Shown here one piece after another: positions 1 to 7,200 of a stretch of DNA of 18,316 bases. The notes under the pieces were generated by a model. The model was not told the origin of the DNA, did no database searches, and worked only from the letters and a program-made list of their open reading frames with translations. The translations under genes were made by a program, and so were the position numbers. Each line of letters opens with the position of its first letter. Positions within the stretch are counted from its first letter, which is position 1. The stretch comes from an uncultured Desulfobacca sp. (GTDB lineage Bacteria; Desulfobacterota; Desulfobaccia; Desulfobaccales; Desulfobaccaceae), in NCBI GenBank assembly GCA_937958145.1, contig CALGOE010000121.1:1-18316 (forward strand). Reading direction: 5' to 3'.

Positions 1-55
1 CGTTGCCGATGGCGATGAGCAACATCGGCAACCACAGCAGGGCAAAACGGGTCAT
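1..55 (-). CDS. N-terminal fragment of a membrane or secreted protein
   Basis: Only the first 18 codons are in the window. The ATG at 55-53 lies 10 nt after the dnaB stop on the same strand, and a GAGG-like ribosome site overlaps that stop, so it should be translated as the next gene of a dnaB operon. The visible peptide begins MTRFALLWLPMLLIAIGN: one basic residue followed by a hydrophobic run, which fits a signal peptide or first membrane helix. The family cannot be named from so little sequence. The gene continues beyond position 1. Confidence 0.5.
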   Translation of the reverse strand, partial: MTRFALLWLPMLLIAIGN

Positions 56-65
56 GACCACAGCC

Positions 66-1412
66 TCACTCGGCACTTGCCAAAGGTTGTTCATCAATAA
101 AGTCGTCAAACCGGGTGAACTGACTGGAAAAATGCAGCTTAAAGGAGCCGGTGGGGCCATTGCGCTGTTTGCCGATGATGATTTCGGCCACGCCCCGATC
201 AGGAGAATCCTTGCGGTAGACTTCGTCCCGATAAATGAAGATGATAACGTCCGCATCCTGTTCAATGGCCCCGGATTCCCGCAGATCAGATAAAACCGGC
301 CGTTTGTTGGGTCGCTCCTCCACCCGGCGGTTTAACTGGGAGAGGGCCACCACCGGCACGTCCAATTCTTTGGCCAAGGCCTTCAGGGACCGGGAGATAT
401 CGGAAATCTCCTGCTCCCGATTGCTGACATCGCCTCGCCCCCGCATCAGCTGCAGATAGTCGATGAGGACCAGCCCCAGCTTTTTGTCCCGTTTCAACCG
501 CCGGCATTTGGCCCGAATCTCCAGAGCGCTCATGGCCGGGGTATCGTCGATGAGGATGGGGCACTCAGACAACTGACCGGCCGCAGCCGTGAGACCGGTC
601 CACTGCTCCCTGGTCAAAAAGGCCCGGCGCAACCGGGAGGCATCAATGCGGCCGATGGCGCTCAACAGGCGCCGCACCAACTGCTCTTTGGACATTTCCA
701 GCGAAAAGATGGCCACGGGAATCTTGTCGTGGTAGGCCACATTGTAGGCCAGGTTCAGGGCCAGGGCGGTTTTACCCATGCTGGGGCGGGCGGCCAGAAT
801 GATCAGATCAGAGTTCTGCAGGCCCGCAGTATAATGATCCAGATCCCGGAAATGCGTGGCCACCCCGGTGGTGATCATCTGCTGGCCATATAACTGTTCC
901 AGCAGGGCAATTTCTTTTTCGACCAACAATTTGAGCGGCGAGAACCCCGGGCGCATCTTGCTTTCGGCAATGGTGAAGATGCGATTTTCCGCCTCATCCA
1001 GAAAGGCGGCCACGTCGCTGATGGGCTCATAACATTCCGCCGCAATGGCGTTGGAACACTGGATCAGCCGTCGTAACACGGATTTTTCCTGGACGATGGT
1101 GGCCCAAAAATCAATGTTGGCCGCAGAGCCGACGTTGTCGCCCAACGAGGCCAAAAAGCTCGGTCCACCCACCGCATCCAACAGTTGGCGGTCGGCCAAC
1201 AACGCCGTCACACTCACCAGATCAACGGGCTCACGGCGGCGATACAGCTCCAACATGGCGGTGTAAATCTTGGCATGGGCCTCATGATAAAAATCTTCGG
1301 GAGTCAGGACATCGGCAATGACATCCAACGCTTCCGACCGGAGCAAGATCCCTCCCAACACGGATTGCTCCGCCTCCAGATTGGCCGGCGGCACCCGGCC
1401 TTCCGCCGCCAT
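66..1412 (-). CDS. dnaB: Replicative DNA helicase DnaB
   Basis: Hexameric 5'-3' helicase that unwinds DNA at the replication fork and recruits DnaG primase; cytoplasmic. The N-terminal helical domain (VPPANLEAEQSVLGG near residue 7) is followed by the RecA-like domain. That domain has Walker A ARPSMGKT (about 208-215), Walker B LVLIDYLQL (about 314-322) and the arginine-finger region KQRNGPTG (about 415-422). At 448 residues it has the usual family length, and no intein is seen. I chose ATG 1412 because GGGAG lies 9 nt upstream and the protein then starts as DnaB proteins normally do. An upstream in-frame ATG at 1460 would add 16 residues without a clear ribosome site. The gene is divergent from the PfkB kinase and not next to rplI or rpsR. 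Confidence 0.97.
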   Translation of the reverse strand: MAAEGRVPPANLEAEQSVLGGILLRSEALDVIADVLTPEDFYHEAHAKIYTAMLELYRRREPVDLVSVTALLADRQLLDAVGGPSFLASLGDNVGSAANIDFWATIVQEKSVLRRLIQCSNAIAAECYEPISDVAAFLDEAENRIFTIAESKMRPGFSPLKLLVEKEIALLEQLYGQQMITTGVATHFRDLDHYTAGLQNSDLIILAARPSMGKTALALNLAYNVAYHDKIPVAIFSLEMSKEQLVRRLLSAIGRIDASRLRRAFLTREQWTGLTAAAGQLSECPILIDDTPAMSALEIRAKCRRLKRDKKLGLVLIDYLQLMRGRGDVSNREQEISDISRSLKALAKELDVPVVALSQLNRRVEERPNKRPVLSDLRESGAIEQDADVIIFIYRDEVYRKDSPDRGVAEIIIGKQRNGPTGSFKLHFSSQFTRFDDFIDEQPLASAE

Positions 1413-1836
1413 AGGTTGCTTCTCCCGCGAAAACATGGGGGTCAGTCGAGCCATGGGCATACCCGTCTGTCAAACCTCTGACTGCAGCCCGGGGAGCGGC
1501 CGGGCCGCCGCCGGCAGCCCCGTGGCCCCCTCCACCTCCGATGGGGGCAGAAAAGGCGCCGGGCAGAGGTTTGAACATGCTTAACTACTTAATATTATTG
1601 AGAATAGTGTTGATCGAAAACGGTGCTGATCCGCCTGCCGAATGGTTACATCATTACCCGTCGCCGGGAAAAATAGCAACCGAAAACTGAAAAACCTCGG
1701 ATCCGGCGCAGGTTAGAACCTCAGCAGCGCAGCCGCTCTCTCGGAAAAATGGCTTGCCCCGCCCTGAGGCTTGCGATACAATGGCCAAAAAATGGTGACA
1801 AGCTCTGTTTCCCGGTTTCTGTGCAGGAGTCAACCT
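1413..1836. other. 424-nt divergent intergenic region, dnaB / PfkB kinase
   Basis: It carries the PfkB promoter near its right end (listed separately). An AT-rich patch at about 1580-1615 may hold the dnaB promoter, but I found no convincing -35/-10 pair on the minus strand there. The left part (1490-1560) is very GC-rich. No RNA gene, repeat or convincing small ORF was seen. Reading frames running into it from dnaB look like out-of-frame shadows. Confidence 0.5.
1754..1782 (+). promoter_or_regulatory. Sigma70-type promoter of the PfkB kinase gene
   Basis: -35 TTGCCC at 1754-1759 (4 of 6), a 17-nt spacer, and -10 TACAAT at 1777-1782 (5 of 6). The expected start of transcription, near 1789, gives a leader of about 48 nt before the ATG at 1837. 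Read by eye against the TTGACA/TATAAT consensus. Confidence 0.55.
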
Positions 1837-2778
1837 ATGAACATCTTCATCTCCGGATCATTGGCCTATGACCGGATCATGGATTTTCCTGGCAGGTTCG
1901 CCGACCATATCCTCCCCGACAAAATTCATATTCTCAACGTCTGTTTCATGGTGAATGGCCTGACGGAAAAGTTCGGCGGCACGGCCGGCAACATCGCCTA
2001 TAATCTGGCCCTGTTGGGGGAGCGGCCGCTGATCCTGGCCACCGCCGGCAAAGACTTCGGCCGCTACCGGGAATGGCTGGCGCAGCATCAGCTCCCTCTG
2101 GACGGCATCCGCCTCATCCCCGAAGAATTTACCGCCGGGGCCTATATCACCACCGACCAATCCGATAACCAGATCACCGGCTTCAACCCCGGGGCCATGA
2201 AATATCGGTCTCTTTATTCCTTTGACAGTGTCGACCCCAGCCAGGCCATCGCCATCATCTCCCCCGGCAATTTAGACGACATGCTCATCTACTCCCAGGT
2301 ATACCGGGAAAAAAATATCCCTTATATCTTTGATCCGGGCCAATCCATTCCCATGTGGTCCGGCGAACGTCTGGCCGAGATGCTCACCGGCGCCAGCATC
2401 ACCATTTCCAACGATTACGAACTGGAATTGATCCTGAACAAGACCGGCTGGAGCCAGGCTGACATTCTCGACCGGTGTCCGGTCCTCATCACGACCTTGG
2501 GCGAAATGGGGTCCCGGGTCCGCAACCGGGAGGGTGAGCGTCATATCGCCGCCGTGCCGCCCAGCCGGGTGGTTGACCCCACCGGCGCCGGCGACGGCTA
2601 CCGGGCCGGACTCATCAAAGGACTGGTCATGGGCAAAGGCCTGGTGGAGGCCGCCCAGATCGGCGCCTGTTGCGCCAGCTACGCCGTTGAATTTTACGGC
2701 ACCCAGGAGCACTCCTTTACCCAAGAGGAGTTTTGGGCCCGCTACGAAACCTGTTTCGGGCCATTGTCAGGACAATAA
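1837..2778 (+). CDS. PfkB-family carbohydrate/nucleoside kinase
   Basis: ATP-dependent sugar or nucleoside kinase of the ribokinase (PfkB) superfamily, 313 residues, cytoplasmic. It has the N-terminal sheet (MNIFISGSLAYDRI), the first signature FGGTAGNIAYNLALLG (residues 46-61), and the second signature DPTGAGDGYRAG (247-258). Asp253 is the predicted catalytic base and GAG the anion hole. ATG 1837 is chosen because AGGAG stands 7 nt upstream; an upstream start at 1771 lacks a ribosome site and would overlap the promoter. The substrate cannot be read from sequence. The overall look resembles the adenosine/nucleoside-kinase branch more than fructokinases, which is a judgement only. It is followed 22 nt later by a small unknown gene. 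Confidence 0.9.
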   Translation: MNIFISGSLAYDRIMDFPGRFADHILPDKIHILNVCFMVNGLTEKFGGTAGNIAYNLALLGERPLILATAGKDFGRYREWLAQHQLPLDGIRLIPEEFTAGAYITTDQSDNQITGFNPGAMKYRSLYSFDSVDPSQAIAIISPGNLDDMLIYSQVYREKNIPYIFDPGQSIPMWSGERLAEMLTGASITISNDYELELILNKTGWSQADILDRCPVLITTLGEMGSRVRNREGERHIAAVPPSRVVDPTGAGDGYRAGLIKGLVMGKGLVEAAQIGACCASYAVEFYGTQEHSFTQEEFWARYETCFGPLSGQ

Positions 2779-2800
2779 CCTCTCCCCTCTCCGACCCGCC

Positions 2801-3181
2801 ATGACCGATATGAGCCCCGAACAACTCCTGCACCTTGGCCCTGACGAGCTCCGGCAACTCTCGCCACGCCGGGTTTTGGCCCTCATCCAGGACCTGTGGC
2901 GGCGTTGGGGCCTCGGGGGCCACAGTCTGCGGTTGCAGCATGAGGGGGAGGACTACCTCGTCTCCTGTCAAGAGGACGCCTTTGCGGTCTACCGGCGGCT
3001 GAGAGCCACAGCCTCGCCCCACGCCACCCCGGGCTGGCCGGTCTGCCTGGTGACCGTGGACCACATCCTGGATGAATGCACCCCGCCCTTAGAAGACGAG
3101 GACCATTTTGCCTGCCATCTGGGGCTGGCCGATTGGCTGACCCTCATCCAGCAGACCTATGGCGAAGCCGATCCGGATTAA
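2801..3181 (+). CDS. Hypothetical protein, 126 residues
   Basis: Not recognised. It begins MTDMSPEQLLHLGPDELRQL. It has an amphipathic helical N-terminal half rich in Leu/Arg (SPRRVLALIQDLWRRW), a middle with a possible beta pair (GEDYLVSC), and an acidic C-terminal part (TPPLEDEDH, ending GEADPD). There are no membrane segments and no metal motif. It sits 22 nt after the kinase gene and is probably cotranscribed. Its stop codon overlaps the stop of the convergent pabB by 3 nt. No clear ribosome site precedes ATG 2801 or the alternative ATG 2810, so the exact start is uncertain. Amino-acid composition looks like a real protein rather than a shadow frame. Confidence 0.6.
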   Translation: MTDMSPEQLLHLGPDELRQLSPRRVLALIQDLWRRWGLGGHSLRLQHEGEDYLVSCQEDAFAVYRRLRATASPHATPGWPVCLVTVDHILDECTPPLEDEDHFACHLGLADWLTLIQQTYGEADPD

Positions 3182-4587
3182 GCCATCTGTCCGATAATAT
3201 TGAACAAAGTCATGCCTTTGTGCAGCGTCTCCTCGTATTCCGCCACCTCTTCGGAATCATACACAATACCACCCCCCACCGAGAAATGAACCTGCTCCCC
3301 ACTCTGTATGGCCGTGCGGATGGCAATGTTCAGGTCCAAATTGCGGTGCAGACCCAGATAGCCGATACTGCCGCAATAGACGTGGCGCACCACCGGCTCC
3401 AGCTCATCGATGATCTCCATGGCCCGGATCTTGGGACAACCGGTGATGGACCCGCCCGGAAAGGTGGCCCGCAGGATATCCACCTGACTGCAGTCCGGCC
3501 GCAGGCGACCGGTGACGATGGAGACCAGGTGATAGACGTTTTCGTAAGCCTCCAGACGCTTGTGTTCCTTCACCTCAACCGTCCGCCCCTGACAGACTCG
3601 GCCTAAATCATTGCGCAACAGATCGACGATCATGGATAATTCGGCGTCTTCCTTAACGGAAGCCTGGAGTTCCCGGCGCTGGGCCTCGTCTTCCCCGGGG
3701 GTGCGGCCCCGGGGCCGGGTGCCTTTGATGGGGCGGGTTTCCAGATACTCACCGCGCCGCAGGAGAAAACGCTCCATGGACGTGGAGAGGATCTGAAAAC
3801 CACCACAATGCAGGTAGGCATAGAAGGGCGCCGGATTGCGCCGGAACAACTGCAGGAAGAGACGGTAGAAATCCCCTTGGAAAGGAAAGCTGAAGCGCTG
3901 CGATAAATTGACCTGGTAAATATCCCCCTGGCGGATGTACTCCCGGGCCCGGCGCACCGCCTTTAGGTAGCGCTCCTTGGTAAAGGTACTTGTGAGCTCA
4001 CCCACCCGATAGGTCTGGCTCTCGGACCCGGCCGCGGCCCGCCTGAGCTCGTCCCAGACCGAATCCGGCTGCCTTGGCCTGGCCGCGGAGCCGTCGGGCG
4101 GCGTATACGCCACCTCCACCTGCACGGTCCGACCCTCCCAGCGGTCCTGAATGACCAGGTGGCGGGGGAAGGCCAGGACCATCTCCGGCAACCGGAGGTC
4201 GTCCCTGACCGTCACCGGCAGCCTTTCCAGGTGGTTTTTCAGGTCATAGGCCAAAAATCCCATGGCCCCGGCGGCCAAGGGCGCCACCGGGGTCTCTCCC
4301 GGCAGGGCCAGGCTCCCCAGGCAATCCTCCAGGAGGTCCAAAGGATTGCCGGTCAGCCGCCGCCCCCCGCCTGCCCCGTGCACCTCCACCTGCGTCCCCT
4401 TGGCCCGTATGATCAGAAACGGCTCCCAGCCCATGAGGGAGTAGCGCGCCGAATCCAGGTTGCCGCCGCTCAGGAGCAGCATGGCATAAGGCTGCCCTCG
4501 CACCCCCTGAAAGAGCTGCTCCAGGCCCACCAGGTCCCCCGGCAGGTCCCGGGGGATGATCTGCAGGTCGGTAATGCGTCCCCACAT
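3178..4587 (-). CDS. pabB: Aminodeoxychorismate synthase component I
   Basis: With the PabA amidotransferase it converts chorismate and ammonia to 4-amino-4-deoxychorismate, for 4-aminobenzoate and folate synthesis. 469 residues: an N-terminal subdomain with SARYSLMGWEP (46-56), then the chorismate-binding domain with ENVYHLVS (349-356), FPGGSITGCPKIRAMEII (376-393) and GGGIVYDS (438-445). The motif PIKGT (286-290) has Lys288, the lysine nucleophile typical of PabB; anthranilate synthases carry Ala there (PIAGT). That favours PabB over TrpE. ATG 4587 is preferred. A TTG at 4599, overlapping the pabA stop as TTGA, would add four residues; neither has a strong ribosome site, so translational coupling to pabA is likely. 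Confidence 0.9.
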   Translation of the reverse strand: MWGRITDLQIIPRDLPGDLVGLEQLFQGVRGQPYAMLLLSGGNLDSARYSLMGWEPFLIIRAKGTQVEVHGAGGGRRLTGNPLDLLEDCLGSLALPGETPVAPLAAGAMGFLAYDLKNHLERLPVTVRDDLRLPEMVLAFPRHLVIQDRWEGRTVQVEVAYTPPDGSAARPRQPDSVWDELRRAAAGSESQTYRVGELTSTFTKERYLKAVRRAREYIRQGDIYQVNLSQRFSFPFQGDFYRLFLQLFRRNPAPFYAYLHCGGFQILSTSMERFLLRRGEYLETRPIKGTRPRGRTPGEDEAQRRELQASVKEDAELSMIVDLLRNDLGRVCQGRTVEVKEHKRLEAYENVYHLVSIVTGRLRPDCSQVDILRATFPGGSITGCPKIRAMEIIDELEPVVRHVYCGSIGYLGLHRNLDLNIAIRTAIQSGEQVHFSVGGGIVYDSEEVAEYEETLHKGMTLFNIIGQMA

Positions 4588-4595
4588 GGCAGTGG

Positions 4596-5309
4596 TCAAA
4601 GGCCAGGGGCCTGGAAGGGCTGACGGCTGAGCATCTCAGCTCTCTCCTCTGACGCCCGGTTCGGGCTCAGAGCCGTGGCTTGTGGCGTCAGCAGTGGCCA
4701 AGGAACGATGGCTCCTGACTTCTGCCCGGTTTCTGTCTTCGGCTGGGCGGTCATGGTCAAAAAATTCCCCACCAGCTCCCGGCCATACTCCGTCAGAAAC
4801 GATTCCGGGTGAAACTGCACCCCGTGCACCGGGTAGCGCCGGTGGCTGAGGCCCATAATGACGCCATCGGCGCTGCGGGCGGTGATCATCAGCTCGTCGC
4901 CGGTCGGCCGCACCATCAGGGAGTGATAGCGGGCCGCGCCGAAGGGGCTGGGGAGGCCGGCAAATATGCCGGCACCGGTGTGAAAAACCTCATGGCGTTT
5001 GCCGTGCACCGGCACCGGCGCCAAAACCGTGCTGCCGCCAAAGACCTCATTGATGGCCTGCATCCCCAAACAGACGCCCAAAATGGGAATCTCCCGGTAA
5101 AAACGGGCAATCACCGCCTTGCTGATGCCGGCCGCCGCCGGGGCCTTGGGACCCGGGGAAATACACAGCCAATCCGGTGCCAGAGCCGCAATCCCGGCCA
5201 CATCAATGGCATCGTGCCGCCGGACGATCACCTCCAGATCAAATTCATAGAATAATTGCACCAGGTTATAGGTAAAAGAGTCATAATTGTCGATCATTAC
5301 CAAGCGCAT
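4596..5309 (-). CDS. pabA: Aminodeoxychorismate/anthranilate synthase glutamine amidotransferase
   Basis: Class I glutamine amidotransferase that supplies ammonia to the neighbouring PabB. It has the start MRLVMIDNYDSFTYNLVQ, the nucleophile Cys80 in LGVCLGMQAI, and His167/Glu169 in FHPES. The usual PGPG loop reads PGPK (52-55). The core ends near residue 188; the last 49 or so residues are a Pro/Ala/Ser-rich extension absent from ordinary PabA/TrpG proteins of about 190 residues. ATG 5309 is chosen because GGGGGA stands upstream and the family start is reached exactly. An in-frame ATG at 5378 lies ahead of the leader hairpin. The protein could also serve TrpE, as amphibolic enzymes do, but gene pairing with pabB points to folate. 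Confidence 0.9.
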   Translation of the reverse strand: MRLVMIDNYDSFTYNLVQLFYEFDLEVIVRRHDAIDVAGIAALAPDWLCISPGPKAPAAAGISKAVIARFYREIPILGVCLGMQAINEVFGGSTVLAPVPVHGKRHEVFHTGAGIFAGLPSPFGAARYHSLMVRPTGDELMITARSADGVIMGLSHRRYPVHGVQFHPESFLTEYGRELVGNFLTMTAQPKTETGQKSGAIVPWPLLTPQATALSPNRASEERAEMLSRQPFQAPGL

Positions 5310-5322
5310 GGCACAGTCCCCC

Positions 5323-5357
5323 AAAAGAAAAGCCACCCAGAGCGAGTCTGGATGGCT
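5323..5357 (-). terminator. Attenuator-like hairpin in the pabA leader
   Basis: On the minus strand AGCCATCCAGA and TCTGGGTGGCT (5357-5347 and 5341-5331) form an 11-bp stem with one G-U pair and a 5-nt loop. TTTTCTTTT follows directly at about 5331-5323, and the pabA ATG is at 5309. A stem plus U-tract inside the leader of the gene it would switch off suggests transcription attenuation; no other minus-strand gene lies upstream that it could terminate. A reading frame starting at ATG 5378 crosses the hairpin in frame with pabA and has one Trp codon within it. Confidence 0.55.
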
Positions 5358-5382
5358 GGCGCCTAGAGCATAACTCATTTTT

Positions 5383-5411
5383 TACCTATCACAGGCGGAC
5401 CCCTCTGTCAA
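5383..5411 (-). promoter_or_regulatory. Candidate promoter of pabA-pabB
   Basis: A perfect -35 TTGACA (5411-5406) is followed after 17 nt by TAGGTA (5388-5383), a weak -10. An alternative -10, TATGCT, lies a little downstream near 5374-5369 without a matching -35. If used, transcription would start just before the leader hairpin. Confidence 0.35.
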
Positions 5412-5539
5412 TACGATCCTGCTCCCGGGACCGCAGCGCTCCCGCTCCCGGCTCGCCGGCACAGGCTTTTTTGTCAGGAGGGCCAGAGATCACAAGGCCG
5501 GGGGCTGGGCTGGAAAATGCCCCCACCACGGGATATTGC

Positions 5540-5568
5540 CGGACAAAATCCAGGAATCTTGGTATAAT
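5540..5568 (+). promoter_or_regulatory. Sigma70-type promoter of the purF-like gene
   Basis: -35 CGGACA at 5540-5545 (4 of 6), a 17-nt spacer, and a perfect -10 TATAAT at 5563-5568. The predicted start near 5575 gives a leader of about 92 nt. The 357-nt gap 5310-5666 otherwise holds the pabA leader hairpin and the pabA promoter; I saw no RNA gene in the rest. Confidence 0.55.
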
Positions 5569-5666
5569 AAAATTCTTATGGAAGGAAAAAGAGCTGCTCA
5601 CAGAGATGGCGGCAGAGGCTGGCCGCCGGAACGGACGACTGCGAGCGGCGGGAGGAATAGCGCGGC

Positions 5667-7064
5667 ATGAAAACCATTCAGGACAATTGCGGCATTTTTG
5701 CTGTTTACGCCCAAGAACCCTGTGCCTTCACCATCTTTCAGGGAATTGATTTTCTGCAGCATCGGGGCCAGCAATACTGCGGCATCGCCACCTACCAGGG
5801 CCGGATTCATCAGATTACCCACCATGGCAAGGTCTTAAATAAATTTACCAATCAGGATCTGGAACAACTGCCGGGGCATTGGGGCATCGGCCATGTCAGC
5901 CTGAAAGAACGGCAGCCGGTGAAATGGCAGTCCCTCCAAGGGGAGATCGCCGTCGCCTTCAGCGGCAACATCATCAATGATCAGGAATTGCAACAGGAAA
6001 TGATGCGGCGGGGCAAGGCCTTCTGGCGGGGCTATAATGTGGAGATCATCTCCAAAATTATCCTGGAGGCCAAAGATACCGTGGCCGGCATCGCCGATCT
6101 GGCCGCCAAAGTACGGGGCGCCTATTCCCTGGTGGTCCTCACCCGGGAGGGGATCTATGCCGCCCGGGACGTCTATGGCTTCCGGCCGTTGATTCTGGGG
6201 CAGGGACCGGGGCAGTTTGTGGTCAGTTCCGAATCCCGGGCCCTGCAGAATCTGGATCTGGACCTTGTCCGGGACGTGCAGCCGGGGGAAATTGTCCTGG
6301 TGAACGGCTCCGGCTTTACCACCGCGCAGCAGCTCCCTTCACCCCGCCGGGCCCACTGCGCCTTTGAATGGGCCTACACCGCCAGCATCGACTCCATCAT
6401 TGACGGCCTGCCGGTTCTGGCCGCCCGCCAGCACCTGGGCGCGGCCCTGGCCCAACGGGATCGGGAAGAAGGGAACCTGGTGGCGGACCTGGTGGCGCCG
6501 GTGCCCATGTCAGGCATCGGCCACGCCCTGGGCTATCATTTGCACTCCCGCCTGCCCTATCAGGAGGTTTTTCTCTATAACCGCTATGCCGACCGCAGCT
6601 ATACCCAGGCCACCCAGGTGGCCCGGGAAAAGATGGCCAAACGCAAGCTTTCCGTCCTACACTACGCGGTCCGGGGGAAAAGCATCGTCCTCTGCGACGA
6701 CTCCATCGTCCGGGGGACCCAGATCCTCAATAAGGTCAATGAGCTGAAAAAGGCCGGGGCCAAGGCCGTGCACGTGCGGGTGGCCTGCCCGCCCCTCATG
6801 TATCCCTGCGATTTCGGCATTTCGACCCGGACCTACGAAGAGCTCATGGCCAGGAAATACCTGTATCGGGGGAATATCGACTCCCTGGGCGCCCTGCGGC
6901 AACTGGAGGCCTGGGTGGCGGCCCAGATCGGGGCGGACTCGGTGAAGTACAACAGCCTGGACCAATTCGTCAAAGCCTTGGGCCTGCCCCGCACGGACCT
7001 CTGCCTGAAATGCTGGGACGGCCACCGGCCCCAGGAGTCGGGAAGAGGGAAGAGGGAAGAGTGA
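5667..7064 (+). CDS. Divergent PurF-like amidophosphoribosyltransferase
   Basis: Family role: glutamine + PRPP to 5-phosphoribosylamine, the first step of purine synthesis. 465 residues. The N-terminal Ntn-hydrolase domain has Cys8 in DNCGIF (nucleophile after propeptide removal) and HRGQ (32-35). The C-terminal phosphoribosyltransferase domain has the PRPP loop LCDDSIVRGTQ (342-352). Four cysteines match the Bacillus-type 4Fe-4S ligands: C231 (HCAFEW), C381 (YPCDFG), and C446/C449 (CLKC). Oddities: the usual HVRYST reads HVSLKE (76-81), HNGN reads FSGN (98-101), SDSE reads YNVE (123-126), RPDS reads ASIDS, VPDSG reads VPMSG (279-283), and NRYVGRT reads NRYADRS. So the glutamine-site Arg, Asn and Asp appear replaced. 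It may be a paralog with altered ammonia source or substrate. GGAGG lies 11 nt before the ATG. Confidence 0.85.
   Translation: MKTIQDNCGIFAVYAQEPCAFTIFQGIDFLQHRGQQYCGIATYQGRIHQITHHGKVLNKFTNQDLEQLPGHWGIGHVSLKERQPVKWQSLQGEIAVAFSGNIINDQELQQEMMRRGKAFWRGYNVEIISKIILEAKDTVAGIADLAAKVRGAYSLVVLTREGIYAARDVYGFRPLILGQGPGQFVVSSESRALQNLDLDLVRDVQPGEIVLVNGSGFTTAQQLPSPRRAHCAFEWAYTASIDSIIDGLPVLAARQHLGAALAQRDREEGNLVADLVAPVPMSGIGHALGYHLHSRLPYQEVFLYNRYADRSYTQATQVAREKMAKRKLSVLHYAVRGKSIVLCDDSIVRGTQILNKVNELKKAGAKAVHVRVACPPLMYPCDFGISTRTYEELMARKYLYRGNIDSLGALRQLEAWVAAQIGADSVKYNSLDQFVKALGLPRTDLCLKCWDGHRPQESGRGKREE
7040..7060 (+). repeat. Three tandem copies of GGGAAGA
   Basis: Three perfect 7-nt units at 7040-7046, 7047-7053 and 7054-7060, inside the last codons of the purF-like gene. 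They encode its charged tail (GRGKREE). Similar purine-rich sequence lies directly after cooS (12840-12870). Confidence 0.7.
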
Positions 7065-7200
7065 TAAGGACTTCTCGGCCCGCGTACTTGCTTTCCGGGC
7101 AGGAAAACCCGGCTGGGGCGCTGCCTTTTCCCCGGTTCCCAAACTTCCCGGCGGCACACCCGGGTTCGTGATTTTTTCGGGAAGAGACAAGGGATCAGGA

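Noticed and set aside
1282..1578. Minus-strand glycine-rich frame overlapping the dnaB start
   Set aside because: Out-of-frame shadow in a GC-rich stretch; low-complexity glycine runs and no ribosome site.
3178..4587. Anthranilate synthase TrpE instead of PabB
   Set aside because: PIKGT with lysine marks aminodeoxychorismate synthase; no other trp genes are present in the window.
5310..5380. T-box riboswitch in the pabA leader because of GGGTGGCT near the hairpin
   Set aside because: The conserved T-box TGGNACCGCG core and specifier-loop elements are not present.
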